A DNA stretch of 64,000 nucleotides from an uncultured Sutterella sp. (GCA_900770335.1 CAAGKD010000090.1:4551-68550); one strand, 5' to 3'. Shown: positions 8,559 to 19,281, counted from the first letter of the stretch. The notes: generated by a model from the sequence alone, not told the origin. Numbers and translations are program-made.

Positions 8559-8658
8559 GGTTGGAAATCTGGTTCAGAAAAGCGACGACGCGCCGGCTGG
8601 CTCTCAGGAGCCCCGGCGCGGCCGCGGATTGTTCGGATTGAAGGGAAGCGCGCCGGAC

Positions 8659-9798
8659 TCACTCGCCCTGGGCGACGTAGGCGACGTCGCCCTCGACGGT
8701 CTGGAAGACCGCGCCGTAGCCCTGCTGTGCGGCCGGGGTCGTCACGGCGCCCGAGAGCCGCACGCGGCCCGTCACGCGGCCCGTCGAAGGATCGAGGAAC
8801 GAGACGTAGCCCTCATAGTCGCCGAAGGCGAGGGTCGTGCCGACGCGGATCGGCGCGGAGACGCCGCGGTAGAGGAAGTCCTCGCTCACCCAGGCCTCGC
8901 GACCGCTCTGGCGCCCGTAGGCGTGCACGCGGCTCGCCTCGTCGACGACGTAGACGAGCCTGCCGTCGGCGACCGGGCCCGTGACGGCGTCGGCCTTCGC
9001 GTTCCAGACGAGCCGGCCGTTCTGCGAGCTCATGCAGACGACGTTGCCCTGGAAGGCCGCGGCGCACATGAGCTCCTGGTCGACCCAGGGGCGGCCGACG
9101 ACGTCGATGAGGCGCTCGACCTCGGTGATGCCCTTGGACTGGCCGATGACGGCGTCAAAGACCGTGCGGCCGTCATTGGGGTTGAGCGCGAGCAGGCGCC
9201 CGTTAGCGAGGCCGACGAGCACGCCCGCGGGCGACCAGGCCATCTGGGAGAAGTTGCGCAGCGTGAGCGCCGGCGCCTGGCCCTGGTAGTGCCAGACGCG
9301 CTGGCCGGTGATGAGGTCGTACCCCGTGACGCGCGTGTCCGAGGTCTTCACGATCACGCGGCCCGCGCCCACGAGGGGCGGCACCTCGATGTCCGAGGAG
9401 AGCCTCGCCTCCCAGGCGAGCCTGCCCTCGGCGTCGAACACCTGGATCTTGCCCTTGTCCGTGCCGACCGCAATGTGGGAGCCGTCGGCGCCGACGCCGG
9501 CGGTGACATTGCCGTCCGTCTTCGCGCGCCAGACGACCTCGCCCGTCTGACGGTCAAGACGAACGACCTGGTCCTCGCCCGCCGCATAGACGGCCGAGTC
9601 CGTCACCACGGGCGCGAGATTGCCCGCGACCGCCTCGCCCACCCTGGCGCGCCAGACCACGCGCGCCTGCGCCGTGTCCTGATAGGCCGGGTAGTCGTGC
9701 GGCTCGTGCGGATTCGAGGACGAGAAGATGCCGCAGCCGGCGAGCGGAAGCGCGGCGAGAAGCGTCGCGGCAAGGGTGAGCGATTTCTTTGTGGCCAT
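8659..9798 (-). CDS. bamB: Outer membrane assembly lipoprotein BamB
   Basis: 379-residue periplasmic lipoprotein of the BAM complex, which inserts beta-barrel proteins into the outer membrane. Signal peptide MATKKSLTLAATLLAALPLAGC ends in lipobox LAGC (Cys 22). The rest is an eight-bladed PQQ-like beta-propeller, seen as repeated AxDGxVxW- and GRxxWxA-type units. The frame is open further upstream but the ATG at 9798 is the only one that gives a signal peptide. Followed by der with a 100-base gap. Confidence 0.95.
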   Translation of the reverse strand: MATKKSLTLAATLLAALPLAGCGIFSSSNPHEPHDYPAYQDTAQARVVWRARVGEAVAGNLAPVVTDSAVYAAGEDQVVRLDRQTGEVVWRAKTDGNVTAGVGADGSHIAVGTDKGKIQVFDAEGRLAWEARLSSDIEVPPLVGAGRVIVKTSDTRVTGYDLITGQRVWHYQGQAPALTLRNFSQMAWSPAGVLVGLANGRLLALNPNDGRTVFDAVIGQSKGITEVERLIDVVGRPWVDQELMCAAAFQGNVVCMSSQNGRLVWNAKADAVTGPVADGRLVYVVDEASRVHAYGRQSGREAWVSEDFLYRGVSAPIRVGTTLAFGDYEGYVSFLDPSTGRVTGRVRLSGAVTTPAAQQGYGAVFQTVEGDVAYVAQGE

Positions 9799-9977
9799 CG
9801 GTTGTGTCCGGGTTTCGGCGGCCGCCGGACGCCTCCGCCCATCAGGGATGGGCGCAAGGACCGGCCGGAGCCTGGAATTGCGGGGCGCCGCAGGGGCGGC
9901 GGAAGGGACGGGCGCGACAAGCGCCGCCCCCGCCGAGCGGGAATGCGCGCCGTGCGTGAATTCTAAGAGAAACGCAT

Positions 9978-10013
9978 GCCGGCGGAGGCCCCGCGGGGGG
10001 CCCTGCCGCCGGC
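9978..10013 (-). terminator. GC-rich hairpin upstream of bamB
   Basis: Long stem GCCGGCGG...CCGCCGGC with further internal pairing of GGCCCC and GGGGCC. On the minus strand it is followed by GCATGCGTTTCTCTT. It may end part of the yfgM transcripts before bamB, or act as an attenuator. Confidence 0.5.
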
Positions 10014-10080
10014 AACGCATGCGGGAGGAGACCGACCGGACTCCTCCCGGGAAAGCCGCTTCGAAGGCTTCGCAGCGCGG

Positions 10081-10719
10081 TCAGCCTTCGACCGGAAGCG
10101 AGGCGAGCTTGAGCTCGACCACGCGGACGAGCTGGTCGTTCGCGTCGAGGGCCTTCAGGGCGCCGTTCCAGGCCTCGCGGGCGGCCTTGGCGTCTCCCTT
10201 GGCGGCGAGAACGTCGCCGCGGCGATCAAGAAGCTGCCCCTTCTGGCGGGCGTCGGGCTTCGCGCCGTCGAGGGCTTTGAGCGCCTCGTCGAGGCTGCCC
10301 TCGTCAAAGAGCACGCCCGCAAGGCGGATGCGCGCGAGCGTGTCGTACTCGGCGCGGCCGGACTTCTCGATCACCCACGTGAGGCGGGCCTTGGCGTCGG
10401 CGAAGTTGCCCGCGTCGGCGGCGGCCGTCGCGGCGGCGAGCGCCCCGAGGGGCGCGTAGATCGTCGAGGAGTACTCCGTGACGAGGCCCGTCGAGAGTGA
10501 GTCGACGTTCTTCTGGTCGTTCGTCGTGACGGCCTGGCGGAGCTGGGCGTACATTACCGAGGCCTTGGCGGCCTGGCTCCTTTGGTACCAGCTCCAGCCG
10601 TTCCAAGCGGCGAAGCCCAGGCAGCACACGCAGACGGCGGCGGTCACCGGGGTGCCCCAGCGGTCCCACCAGGCCTTCATCTGGTCAATGCTCTCCTGCT
10701 CTTGCAAGTCGTAAGCCAT
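10081..10719 (-). CDS. yfgM: YfgM family, SecYEG-associated tetratricopeptide protein
   Basis: 212 residues. A short cytoplasmic start (MAYDLQEQESIDQMKAWWDRWG) precedes one membrane helix (about 24-42), then a periplasmic TPR-like helical repeat region with repeated (A)xAxx(L)xxAL patterns. This is the YfgM/ancillary SecYEG translocon subunit family, which binds PpiD and helps hand over exported proteins. The hisS-yfgM-bamB-der order is the family's standard neighbourhood. Gap to hisS is 46 bases. Confidence 0.92.
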   Translation of the reverse strand: MAYDLQEQESIDQMKAWWDRWGTPVTAAVCVCCLGFAAWNGWSWYQRSQAAKASVMYAQLRQAVTTNDQKNVDSLSTGLVTEYSSTIYAPLGALAAATAAADAGNFADAKARLTWVIEKSGRAEYDTLARIRLAGVLFDEGSLDEALKALDGAKPDARQKGQLLDRRGDVLAAKGDAKAAREAWNGALKALDANDQLVRVVELKLASLPVEG

Positions 10720-10765
10720 GGCTGATTTCTCTCCTGAATGAAGCTGTCTTTCGCCCGAGGGCGGA

Positions 10766-12052
10766 TCAGGCCGAAAGGGCCGCGGCGACGGCCGCGGGCG
10801 CGTCGGCGAGCGCGACGAGCGTCTGCTCGACCCAGCTCGCCTCGCCCTCGCGCAGGGCCTTGACGGCCACGGCGCCGCGGGCGAGCTCGTCCTCGGTCGC
10901 GAAGATCGCGAAGCGCGCGCCGGAGGCGTCGGCCTTCTTCATCTGGCTCTTGAGGCTCCCTTCGCCCGGGTGCGTGATGACGCGCACGCCCAGGTCGCGC
11001 AGGCGCTCGGAAAGGAGCATCGCGGCCTTGTGCGCCTCGCCGCCGTGGTGGATGACGTAGACGTCCGTCTGGGTGCGGGTCGGGACGCTCCCCACCTCGC
11101 GCATGAGCTCGATCACGCGCTCCATGCCCATGGCGAAGCCCACGCCCGGAGCGGGGCGGCCGCCGAGCATCTCGATGAGCGGGTCGTAGCGCCCGCCGCC
11201 GCAGATGGTGCCCTGGGCGCCCAGCTTGTCCGTGATCCACTCGAAGACCGTGTGGTTGTAGTAGTCGAGGCCGCGAACGAGGCGCGGATTGATCGAGTAC
11301 TCGATGCCGGCGGCGCTCACGAGCTCCTCAAGGCGGTTGAGGAACGCGCGGCTCGCGTCCCCAAGGTAGTCAAGAAGCTTCGGCGCGGCGTTGACGAGGT
11401 CCTGCATCTCGGGATTCTTCGTGTCGAGAATGCGCAGGGGGTTCGTGTGCAGGCGCCGCTGCGCGTCCTCGTCGAGCTCGCCCGCATGGGCCTCGAAGTA
11501 GGCGATGAGCGCCTCGCGGTGCGCCTGGCGCTCCTCGAGGGACCCGAGGGTGTTCATCTCGAGGCGCACGGGCCCCGTGCCGAGCGCGCGCCAGATGCGC
11601 GCGAGCATCATGATGATCTCCGCGTCGATGTCGGGGCCGGCCATGCCGAGCGCCTCGACGCCGAGCTGATGGAACTGGCGGTAGCGGCCGCGCTGCGGAC
11701 GCTCGTGGCGGAACATCGGACCGCAGTACCAGAGGCGCTGCGTGGCGCCGTAGAGGAGGCTGTGCTCATTGACGGAGCGCACGACGGCGGAGGTGCCCTC
11801 GGGGCGGAGCGTGAGCTGGTCGCCGTTCATCGAGTCGGTGAAGGAGTACATCTCCTTCTCGACGATGTCCGTCACCTCGCCCACGCCGCGCGTGAAGACG
11901 CGGGAGTCCTCGAGGATCGGAGTGCGGATCTCCTGGTAGCCGTACTGCTCGAGCACGCCGACGCAGGTCTTCTGCACGAACTGCCAGATCGGCGCGTCCT
12001 CGGGCAGCATGTCGTTCATGCCCTTCACGCCGGCGAATTTTTCCTTGGCCAT
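10766..12052 (-). CDS. hisS: Histidine-tRNA ligase
   Basis: 428-residue class II aminoacyl-tRNA synthetase. Motif 2 ([12 protein letters not shown], then [16 protein letters not shown]) and motif 3 ([13 protein letters not shown]) are present, as are the HisRS-specific stretches [14 protein letters not shown] and [10 protein letters not shown]. The C-terminal anticodon-binding domain covers about residues 330-420. Start chosen at [19 protein letters not shown], the usual HisRS beginning. Confidence 0.97.
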   Translation of the reverse strand: MAKEKFAGVKGMNDMLPEDAPIWQFVQKTCVGVLEQYGYQEIRTPILEDSRVFTRGVGEVTDIVEKEMYSFTDSMNGDQLTLRPEGTSAVVRSVNEHSLLYGATQRLWYCGPMFRHERPQRGRYRQFHQLGVEALGMAGPDIDAEIIMMLARIWRALGTGPVRLEMNTLGSLEERQAHREALIAYFEAHAGELDEDAQRRLHTNPLRILDTKNPEMQDLVNAAPKLLDYLGDASRAFLNRLEELVSAAGIEYSINPRLVRGLDYYNHTVFEWITDKLGAQGTICGGGRYDPLIEMLGGRPAPGVGFAMGMERVIELMREVGSVPTRTQTDVYVIHHGGEAHKAAMLLSERLRDLGVRVITHPGEGSLKSQMKKADASGARFAIFATEDELARGAVAVKALREGEASWVEQTLVALADAPAAVAAALSA

Positions 12053-12172
12053 CTTGACTGGTTCTTCTTCTTTGCGGTTTTGCGGCGGATCTCTTCGGGT
12101 TCGTCCGCTGCGGTTGAATCCGCTCCGTTTCCGGAGACGTTTCCGGAGACGCCTGCTTCGGAGCTGGCCCGC

Positions 12173-13423
12173 TTAGAGCGGCCGGCCCCAGGTCTCCGAG
12201 ACGAATTTTTCAATCATATCCTGAAACTGCCGGGCGATGTCCTCGCCCTTGAGCACGCCCGCCTTCTCGCCGCGGATGTAAACCGGGGCGACGGGCGACT
12301 CGCCCGAGCCGGGCAGACTCACGCCGATGTCGGCCGCGCGGCTCTCGCCCGGGCCGTTGACGATGCAGCCCATCACGGCGACGGTCATCGCCTCCGACCC
12401 CGGCGCCGTGCGGCGCCACTCGGGGGCGCGGCGCCTCAGGAACCGCTGCGTCTGCTCGGCGAGCTCCTGAAAGAGCCCGCTCGAGGTGCGCCCGCACCCC
12501 GGGCAGCTCGTCACCATCGGCGTGAAGGAGCGCAGCCCCATCGACTGCAGGATCTCCTGGGCGACGACGACCTCCTCGGCGCGCGACGAGCCCGGCGAGG
12601 GCGTGAGCGAGACGCGGATCGTGTCGCCGATCCCCTCCTCGAGGAGCACCGCGAGGGCTGCGGTCGAGGCGACGATGCCCTTGCTGCCGATGCCCGCCTC
12701 GGTGAGGCCGAGGTGCAGCGCCCAGCGCGAGCGGCGCGCGAGCGTGCGGTAGAGGGCGATGAGCTCCTGCACTTCGGAGACCTTGCACGAGAGCACGATC
12801 CGGTCGGCCGGCAGCCCCAGGGACTCCGCGGCCTGCGCGGACTCGACGGCGCTTCGCACGAGCGCCTCGCGCAGCACCGCGCGGGGCGTGCCGGGGTGCT
12901 CGGCGCGCCGGTTCTCGTCCATAAGGCGCGCGAGGAGCTCCTGGTCGAGGGACCCCCCGTTGACGCCGATGCGGACGGCCGCGCCGTGGCGCTTGGCCGC
13001 CTCGATCATCATCGCGAAGTTCTCCTCCTGGCGGCCGCCCTTGCCGACGTTGCCCGGATTGATGCGGTACTTCGAGAGCGCCGCGGCGCACTCGGGGATC
13101 TCCGTGAGGAGCTTGTGGCCGTTGTAGTGGAAGTCTCCGACGAGCGGCACAGTGATCCCGGCGCGGTCGAGCCGCGCGCGGATCTCTGGAATCGCCCGGG
13201 CCGCGTCAGGGGTGTTGACCGTGAGGCGCACGAGCTCCGAGCCCGCTTGGGCGAGCTCGGCGACCTGCGCGTAGGAGGCCTCGACGTCCGCCGTCGCGGT
13301 GTTCGTCATCGACTGCACGACGACCGGACGGCCGCCGCCGATCACGACCTTCGTCGATCCCCAGGCGACCTCGACCGGGGTGGTGTGGTGGCGGACGAGT
13401 CCCGCCGTCTGAATGACCGTCAT
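12173..13423 (-). CDS. ispG: 4-hydroxy-3-methylbut-2-enyl-diphosphate synthase IspG
   Basis: 416-residue iron-sulfur enzyme of the MEP isoprenoid pathway, converting methylerythritol cyclodiphosphate to HMBPP. An N-terminal TIM barrel ([30 protein letters not shown]) is followed by the C-terminal [4Fe-4S] domain with TSCPGCGRT and [11 protein letters not shown] supplying the three cysteines. The frame is open to 13531, but the ATG at 13423 gives the normal N-terminus ([14 protein letters not shown]). In line with rodZ and hisS as in other Betaproteobacteria. Confidence 0.96.
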   Translation of the reverse strand: MTVIQTAGLVRHHTTPVEVAWGSTKVVIGGGRPVVVQSMTNTATADVEASYAQVAELAQAGSELVRLTVNTPDAARAIPEIRARLDRAGITVPLVGDFHYNGHKLLTEIPECAAALSKYRINPGNVGKGGRQEENFAMMIEAAKRHGAAVRIGVNGGSLDQELLARLMDENRRAEHPGTPRAVLREALVRSAVESAQAAESLGLPADRIVLSCKVSEVQELIALYRTLARRSRWALHLGLTEAGIGSKGIVASTAALAVLLEEGIGDTIRVSLTPSPGSSRAEEVVVAQEILQSMGLRSFTPMVTSCPGCGRTSSGLFQELAEQTQRFLRRRAPEWRRTAPGSEAMTVAVMGCIVNGPGESRAADIGVSLPGSGESPVAPVYIRGEKAGVLKGEDIARQFQDMIEKFVSETWGRPL

Positions 13424-13562
13424 TGCTCGAAATCCGTTGCTGTCCGGCGCCGCCTGCGCGGCGCCCTCCACAAGTCCTGAGACGATTCGGCGCCCGGCCG
13501 GCCTCTGGCCGGACGGACGCCCGTCCATCATTTCCCGCGCCTTGAGGCGCCCGCCTTCGGGA

Positions 13563-14639
13563 TCATTCGATCGTGAAGCGCGCCACGCCGTTTCGCACCA
13601 TCGAGGAGACGTCCCGGGGCTTGCCGTCGATGACGAGGCGCATCGCGGCGGCGTTGCCGATCGTGAAGCGCGCGCCCTTCGGCACGTCGATCGGCGCGGC
13701 GTTCGCCGGCGTCATCTCCTTGGCGAGGAGGTTCCTGCCCGAGGGCGAGATCACCTGCACCCAGCAGGCGTCCGTCACGCGAAACTCCACGCGGTGGAGC
13801 TCGACGCTTCCCGCGGGCGGAAGGGGCTTGCGCTCGGAGGCGGCCGCAGCATTGCCGGCCTGAGCGGTTTGAGCGGGCTGAGCCACCTGAGCCGCCTGAG
13901 CCGCCTGCGCGGACGAGTTGGCCTGAGCGCGTTCAGCGGTCTCGGCCGTCGCAGCGCCGGACTGCGCGCCGGCCTCTCCGGCCGCCTGGGATTTTCCAGC
14001 GACCTCGGCCGAATCTGCCGCGGGCTCCCCCGCCTTCGATTCGGCGGGCGCCGGAGCCGGCGCGGCCGGAGCCGCGGCCTCGCCCGAGGGCTTCCTCGCG
14101 GCGTCCGCGTCGGAGCCGGTCTCGATTTTCTGCGCTTCGCTGCCGGTGTGGACGCCGGCGAACTGGTCCGTGTAGACCGCCCAGAGGCCGGCCGTCACGA
14201 CGGCGACGAGGCCGATGAGGATCGAGAGCTTGAGCGAGCGGTGCTTCGGCGCGGCGCTGATCACCTCCTCGCGGGAGGGGTCGGACGCCGGGATCTGGCC
14301 GCCGTTCACGCCCGGGCCCCGGCCGTAGCGGGCCATGAAGTCATCCGAGAGCGCCTGCGGGTCGAGTCCGAGCGAGCGGGCGCAGCCGCGGATGAAGGCG
14401 CGGATGTACACGGGCTCGGGAAGGGCCGAGAGGTCCTCCTCCTCGAGCGCGCGGACCTGCTGCACCGAAAGGCGGCTGCGCACAGCCATGTCGCCCAGGG
14501 AGATTCCGAGCGCCTCGCGCGCGGCGCGAAGCTGCGCGCCGAACCCCTTCGGGGGCTCGGGCGCCGCGGGGGCCTCGGAGGCCTCGCCGGCCTCGTCCTT
14601 CACGGCGTCGGCCGCCTCGGAAGTCTTTTCGTCTGCCAT
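13563..14639 (-). CDS. rodZ: RodZ-like cell-shape protein (HTH, TM, DUF4115)
   Basis: About 358 residues. Order of parts: N-terminal acidic tail, Cro-type helix-turn-helix domain ([16 protein letters not shown] to [16 protein letters not shown]), a single membrane helix ([21 protein letters not shown]), a long Ala/Pro/Gln-rich low-complexity linker, and a C-terminal beta domain (DUF4115, [14 protein letters not shown]). RodZ links MreB to the membrane and sets rod shape. Start is either 14639 (MADEKTSE) or 14657; the former has the better GAG-rich upstream stretch. It sits 18-36 bases after rlmN; the pilF/pilW gene often found between them is missing. Confidence 0.9.
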   Translation of the reverse strand: MADEKTSEAADAVKDEAGEASEAPAAPEPPKGFGAQLRAAREALGISLGDMAVRSRLSVQQVRALEEEDLSALPEPVYIRAFIRGCARSLGLDPQALSDDFMARYGRGPGVNGGQIPASDPSREEVISAAPKHRSLKLSILIGLVAVVTAGLWAVYTDQFAGVHTGSEAQKIETGSDADAARKPSGEAAAPAAPAPAPAESKAGEPAADSAEVAGKSQAAGEAGAQSGAATAETAERAQANSSAQAAQAAQVAQPAQTAQAGNAAAASERKPLPPAGSVELHRVEFRVTDACWVQVISPSGRNLLAKEMTPANAAPIDVPKGARFTIGNAAAMRLVIDGKPRDVSSMVRNGVARFTIE

Positions 14640-14675
14640 GGTCGTCTCACTCGGCATGTGTGGAGGGAAAGCGAG

Positions 14676-15893
14676 TCACTCGCGCCGGATCGAGCCGGCC
14701 GACTGCCTCAGGATGACCGCCGCCTCGGCCTTCTGCTGCGCCAGGCGCTCGGCGCGGCGGGGGCGGGCGCGCACCTCTCCGGCGAGCTGCCCGCAGGCCG
14801 CGTCGATGTCGTCGCCGCGGGTCTTGCGCACCGTCGTCACGTAGCCCGCCTCGTTGAGGCGGCGGCAGAAGGCGAGCACCTTCTCCCGGTCGGGCTTGGC
14901 GAGATCGGACTGCGGGAAGGGATTGAACGGGATCAGGTTGAACTTGCAGGGCACGCCCTCGCGGCGCACGAGCTCGACGAGCTCGTCGGCCTGGCGCAGG
15001 CTGTCGTTGACGCCGCCGAGCATCACGTACTCAAACGTGATGAAGTCGCGCGGAGCCACGCGCAGGTAGCGGCGGCAGGCGGCCATCAGGTCCGCGATCG
15101 GATGCTTGCGGTTGATCGGCATGAGCTGGTCGCGCAGCGCGTCGTTCGCGGCGTGCAGGCTCACCGCGAGCGCCACCGGAGCGGCGTCGGCGAGCTTGTC
15201 CATCTGGCGCACGAGGCCGGAGGTGGACACGGTGACGCGGCGGCGCGAGAGGCCGTAGCCGTCGTCATCGAGGAAGATTCGGAGCGCGCGGATCACGTTC
15301 TCGAGGTTCTGGAGCGGCTCGCCCATGCCCATGAGAACGACGTTGCTGATCACGCGGTCGTTGGGATCGGTGAGCCCGCGGTCCCGGCGCAGTTCGCGCT
15401 CGGCCCACCAGAGCTGGCCCACGATCTCGAAGGTCGAGAGGTTGCGGTTGAAGCCCTGCTTGCCCGTCGAGCAGAACAGGCACCCCATGGCGCAGCCGGC
15501 CTGCGAGGAGATGCAGAGCGTGCCGCGGTCGTCCTCGGGGATGAAGACGGACTCGACGGCGTTGCCACCGCCCACGTCAAAGAGCCACTTGCGCGTGCCG
15601 TCCGCGGACTTCTTCTCATGGACGGGCTGCGGCGAGCGGATCTCGGCGAGGCGGATGAGCTTCGCGCGGAACGTCTTCGCGAGGTCGGTCATGGCCTCGA
15701 AGTCGCACTCGAGGTGGCGGTGGATCCAGCGCGTGAGCTGGCGTGCGCGGAAGGGCTTCTCGCCGATTTCCGCGCACCACGCCTTGAGACCGTCCGCGTC
15801 GAAGTCGAGCAGATTGACCTTCGGAGCCTCAGCTCCGCCTTCGGCGGAGGAGGCTCCGGAGATCGCCTGCGTGACAGGGGTCTCGTCAGACAT
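14676..15893 (-). CDS. rlmN: Dual-specificity 23S rRNA/tRNA adenine-C2 methyltransferase RlmN
   Basis: 405-residue radical-SAM enzyme that methylates A2503 of 23S rRNA and A37 of some tRNAs. The cluster motif [20 protein letters not shown], and the methyl-carrying cysteine in [13 protein letters not shown] are intact. N-terminal helical domain ([20 protein letters not shown]) is normal. Its ATG overlaps the ndk stop (ATGA), so the two are translationally coupled. A slightly long N-terminus (about 25 residues) precedes the conserved part. Confidence 0.97.
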   Translation of the reverse strand: MSDETPVTQAISGASSAEGGAEAPKVNLLDFDADGLKAWCAEIGEKPFRARQLTRWIHRHLECDFEAMTDLAKTFRAKLIRLAEIRSPQPVHEKKSADGTRKWLFDVGGGNAVESVFIPEDDRGTLCISSQAGCAMGCLFCSTGKQGFNRNLSTFEIVGQLWWAERELRRDRGLTDPNDRVISNVVLMGMGEPLQNLENVIRALRIFLDDDGYGLSRRRVTVSTSGLVRQMDKLADAAPVALAVSLHAANDALRDQLMPINRKHPIADLMAACRRYLRVAPRDFITFEYVMLGGVNDSLRQADELVELVRREGVPCKFNLIPFNPFPQSDLAKPDREKVLAFCRRLNEAGYVTTVRKTRGDDIDAACGQLAGEVRARPRRAERLAQQKAEAAVILRQSAGSIRRE

Positions 15894-16318
15894 CAGCGGC
15901 TGTGGATCGCGAGCGTCGGGAAGAAGTAGGCGATCTCGACGGCGGCCGTCTCGGGGGCGTCGGAGCCGTGGACGGCGTTGGCGTCGATGCTCTCGGCGAA
16001 GTCAGCGCGGATCGTGCCGGGGGCGGCCTTCTTCGGGTCGGTGGCGCCCATGAGCTCGCGGTTCTTCAGGATGGCGCCCTCGCCCTCGAGGACCTGGATC
16101 ATCACCGGGCCGGAGGTCATGAACTTGACGAGGTCGGCGAAGAAGGGACGCTCGCGATGAACGGCGTAGAAGCCCTCGGCCTCGGCCTGGGAGAGCTGAC
16201 GCATCTGGGCGGCGACGATCTTGAGGCCGTTGGTCTCGAAGCGGGAGTAGATCTTGCCGATCACGTTCTTGGCGACGGCATCAGGCTTGATGATGGAGAG
16301 AGTGCGCTCAATGGCCAT
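15893..16318 (-). CDS. ndk: Nucleoside-diphosphate kinase
   Basis: 141-residue enzyme that transfers the gamma phosphate between nucleoside triphosphates and diphosphates. Start [15 protein letters not shown] and active-site histidine in [10 protein letters not shown] are intact; length is exactly that of the family. The ATG at 16318 is the family start; open frame upstream is not part of it. First gene of the ndk-rlmN-rodZ-ispG run; the 211-base gap upstream probably holds the promoter. Confidence 0.97.
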   Translation of the reverse strand: MAIERTLSIIKPDAVAKNVIGKIYSRFETNGLKIVAAQMRQLSQAEAEGFYAVHRERPFFADLVKFMTSGPVMIQVLEGEGAILKNRELMGATDPKKAAPGTIRADFAESIDANAVHGSDAPETAAVEIAYFFPTLAIHSR

Positions 16319-16529
16319 TTTTCTTCTCGTGTTGCGTTTGGAAAATTCAAGTGAATCATGATGAACGCGCCCCGGGGGCTCCCGGCCGGCGCGAGGAGCC
16401 GCGCGCGCGCATGCGCGGCATGCGGGGGCCCATTTCATCACGGCCTGCGATTCTATCACGTGGGTATGGCGGGATTTTTCTGCGAAAAGCGCCGCAATTG
16501 CGAATGACTGTTTCCGCTGAGCCCGCCCG

Positions 16530-17483
16530 TCAGGACGCGGCGACGTGGAATTCCCGCGCGAGCCGCTCGCGCTGCGCGCCCTCGATCTCGCGGCGACGCC
16601 GCACGTACCACTCGAGGAAGACCTGCACGCGCTTCAGGCCCGCGGCCTCCGCGGTCGTGGCGATGTAGTTGTCGAGATTGGGCGCGTGCCAGCCGCCCAG
16701 GACCGGGACGAGGTCGCCGCGGAGGAGATCCTCGAAGCAGTGGTGCGCCGGACAGTCGAGGATGATGCCCGCGCCGGCGATCGCCGCGGCCTTGGCCGAG
16801 AGGATGTTGTTGAAGCGGATCTCGGACTTCCAGCGGTAGCACACCTCGTCCTCGCCGCACAGGAGCGTCTCCGTGTGCCGGCGGCACTTGCCCATGTAGA
16901 CGATGCCGGAGTGCCCGGCGAGATCCGCGGGCGTTCGCGGAATTCCCGCCGCCTCGAGGTACTTCGGCGACGCGCAGGCGACGAAGAGCGAGCGCGTGAC
17001 GCGATGCTCGACGAGCCCCCTGCGGTTCACCGGCCCGTAGTAGAGCATCACGTCGCTCTGCCCGTTCATGTAGGCCTCGGGATCCTCGTGGGCGATGACG
17101 TCGAACGAGATGTCCGGGTAGATCTTCTGGAAGTCGACGAGCAGCGGCACGATCTCGTGCTGCGTGAAGCCGGGCATGTTGCCGAGCCGGATGGTCCCGG
17201 CGAGGGCATCGCGGCTTCTCGAGAGCGCCTCGATGCGCTCGACGGCCTGCCCGATGACCGGCTCGAGCAAGGCCTTCGCGTCGAGCGCCGTCTGCGTGGG
17301 CGAGATCCTCCGGCCGCTCCTGACGAAGAGGGGGCGCCCGAGCTCGCGCTCGAGCGCGCTGATGGTCTTGGAGAGCTGCGCGCGGTCAAGCCCCGTGCCG
17401 ATCGCCGCGCGGGCGATCGAGCCCGCGTCGATGACGTCGAAGACAAGCTGCCAGGTCCGCAGGCTGAGCCTCAGGTCGGACAT
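16530..17483 (-). CDS. LysR-type transcriptional regulator (divergent from abgA-like gene)
   Basis: 317 residues. Winged helix-turn-helix in residues 1-65 ([41 protein letters not shown]), then a periplasmic-binding-type effector domain (from about 92: [15 protein letters not shown]). The start ATG at 17483 gives a normal N-terminus. It is divergent from the AbgA-like amidohydrolase across a 409-base gap with two phased direct repeats, the classic LysR arrangement, so it probably controls that gene and itself. Co-inducer unknown. Confidence 0.88.
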   Translation of the reverse strand: MSDLRLSLRTWQLVFDVIDAGSIARAAIGTGLDRAQLSKTISALERELGRPLFVRSGRRISPTQTALDAKALLEPVIGQAVERIEALSRSRDALAGTIRLGNMPGFTQHEIVPLLVDFQKIYPDISFDVIAHEDPEAYMNGQSDVMLYYGPVNRRGLVEHRVTRSLFVACASPKYLEAAGIPRTPADLAGHSGIVYMGKCRRHTETLLCGEDEVCYRWKSEIRFNNILSAKAAAIAGAGIILDCPAHHCFEDLLRGDLVPVLGGWHAPNLDNYIATTAEAAGLKRVQVFLEWYVRRRREIEGAQRERLAREFHVAAS

Positions 17484-17892
17484 GTGAATTACCCTTATTC
17501 GTGCGGATTTTGAATGATGAACCGTGCGAATTTTGACACGCAATTCCTCTGGTCGCGCCCCCGGCCGCAGATCAGAACGAAAGAAAGTGCGCGCGGGAGA
17601 GCTCCGCGCGGGAAGAAGCGCAGCGTCCCGCGGCCGGCCGCGTTCCTCCTTCGCACCGGTTTCATGTCGATTTAAACACGCTTTTCCGTGTCGACTTTGA
17701 TCGCTACACCTCCTGCGCGCCCCTATACTGCAGTTGACCGATCCTCCGCGACGCCCCTGACCCGCGCGTCGAACGGACCGGCCAACGCTTTGATTCATCC
17801 GGAAAGTCCTCCCCGGGACAAGCCGGACAAGACCCCGGACGCGAGAGGCCTCAGGCAGAGGTCCCGCGCGCACGGCTGAAAGGAGAAGGAAC
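17484..17892. other. Divergent regulatory region between LysR gene and abgA-like gene
   Basis: No gene. It holds a direct repeat pair (17500-17536), an ACACG-n6-CGTGT inverted repeat at 17676-17691 and a good -10 hexamer TATACT at 17724-17729 for the plus-strand gene, with no consensus -35 at the right distance, as expected for an activator-dependent promoter. The abgA-like start has an AAGGAG ribosome site. Confidence 0.55.
17500..17536. promoter_or_regulatory. Direct repeat pair, candidate LysR binding sites
   Basis: CGTGCGGATTTTGA at 17500-17513 and CGTGCGAATTTTGA at 17523-17536: 13 of 14 bases identical, 23 bp apart, about two helical turns. They lie 17-53 bases upstream of the LysR start, where autoregulatory sites are usual. 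Confidence 0.5.
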
Positions 17893-19173
17893 ATGCCCGC
17901 AACGCTCGCCGCATACCATGACGAACTCATCGCCAACCGCCGCCACCTGCACACGATGCCCGAGGAAGGCTGGAGCGAGTTCACGACGACCGCCTTCATC
18001 GTGAACCACCTGCGCGGATGGGGCTACGAAGTGCTCCTCGGCCGCAAGGTCGTCAATCCCGAGAGCTGCCTCGGCCGCAGCCAGAAGGTCGTCGAGGCGG
18101 GTCTCGCCTACGCGCGGAGGAACGGCGTCTCCGAGGAGCTCCTCGCCGAGATGGACGGCCTCACGGGGTGCGTGGGCGTAATGGACACGGGCCGCCCCGG
18201 CCCCACGCTCGCCATCCGCTTCGACATCGACTGCGTCCCGGTGACCGAGTCCGCGGACGCCGACCACATTCCGGCGGCCCAGGGGTTCTGCTCCACGCGC
18301 CCGGGCCTCATGCACGCCTGCGGCCACGACGCGCACACCTCGACGGGTCTTGCCGTCGCGCACTGGTTCGCCGACCACAAGGATGAGATGAAGGGCCGGA
18401 TCAAGATCCTCTTCCAGCCCGCCGAGGAGGGCGTGCGCGGCGCGGCCGGCATGGCCGCCTCGGGCGTGCTCGACGACGCGGACTTCTTCCTCTGCGCCCA
18501 CATCGCCATGATGTGCCGCTCGGGCGAGATCTCCGTCAACCCCTACGGGTTCCTGTGCACGACCAAGCTCGACGTCACTTACACGGGCCGCCCGGCGCAC
18601 GCGGGTGTCGAGCCCAACGCGGGCCGCAACGCCATGGCCGCGGCCTGCAACGCTTTCGTGCAGCTTCTCGGCATCGCCCGCCACGGCTCGGGCATGACCC
18701 GCATTAACGTGGGCCAGCTCAACGCGGGCGAAGGCCGCAACGTCATCCCCTCGCACGCCGTCATGAAGATGGAGGTGCGCGGCGAGACGGGCGAGATCAA
18801 CCAGTACATGTACGACTCGGCCGTCGCCATCATCAAGGGCTGCGCGATCAGCCAGGGGTGCGAGTACAAGATCGAGAAGATGGGCGAGGCGGTCGACCTC
18901 ACGAACGACCCCGAGCTCGTCGCGGTGCTCACCCGCGCCGGCCATGCGGTCGAGGGCCTCACGGTCCGCGAGGATCCGATGAACTTCGGCGGCTCCGAGG
19001 ACGCCACGATCCTCGCCCGCCGCGTGCAGGCGCACGGCGGCAAGGCGGCCTTCTTCGTGCTCGGCGCGGACCGTCCCTCGGGACACCACACCGCGCGCTT
19101 TGACATCGACGAAAAGGCGCTTGACACGGGCCTTGCTGTCTGGACGAACGCGATCTCCGAGATCCTGAAGTAA
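17893..19173 (+). CDS. AbgA-like M20D amidohydrolase (aminobenzoyl-glutamate hydrolase subunit A family)
   Basis: 426-residue cytoplasmic metallohydrolase that aligns along its length with E. coli AbgA: RRHLHTMPEEGWSEFTT near the start, LHTMP/GHDAH metal site (MHACGHDAHTSTGLA), FQPAEEG catalytic glutamates, GRPAHAG in the lid domain and the final SGHHTARFDIDEKAL with the last metal His. AbgA with AbgB cleaves p-aminobenzoyl-glutamate; here no abgB or abgT is present, so the substrate may be another N-acyl amino acid. A clear AAGGAG site precedes the ATG. Divergent from a LysR regulator; terminated by a strong hairpin. Confidence 0.85.
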   Translation: MPATLAAYHDELIANRRHLHTMPEEGWSEFTTTAFIVNHLRGWGYEVLLGRKVVNPESCLGRSQKVVEAGLAYARRNGVSEELLAEMDGLTGCVGVMDTGRPGPTLAIRFDIDCVPVTESADADHIPAAQGFCSTRPGLMHACGHDAHTSTGLAVAHWFADHKDEMKGRIKILFQPAEEGVRGAAGMAASGVLDDADFFLCAHIAMMCRSGEISVNPYGFLCTTKLDVTYTGRPAHAGVEPNAGRNAMAAACNAFVQLLGIARHGSGMTRINVGQLNAGEGRNVIPSHAVMKMEVRGETGEINQYMYDSAVAIIKGCAISQGCEYKIEKMGEAVDLTNDPELVAVLTRAGHAVEGLTVREDPMNFGGSEDATILARRVQAHGGKAAFFVLGADRPSGHHTARFDIDEKALDTGLAVWTNAISEILK

Positions 19174-19242
19174 CGCTCGGGACAGGCCCGGACAGGCTTC
19201 AAATCACCGGCGGCTCTTTCCGGCTTGCCGCCGGAGAATTTG

Positions 19243-19281
19243 AACGGCGGCCGTCGCTTTCATGCGGCGGCCGCCGTTTTT
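19243..19281 (+). terminator. Rho-independent terminator after abgA-like gene
   Basis: 15-bp stem AACGGCGGCCGTCGC / GCGGCGGCCGCCGTT (one mismatch), 6-base loop, then TTTTTC. A second GC-rich stem at about 19207-19234 could serve tyrA on the other strand. Confidence 0.82.

Noticed and set aside
10970..13480. 836-codon open frame on the plus strand
   Set aside because: Antisense to hisS and ispG, both certain genes.
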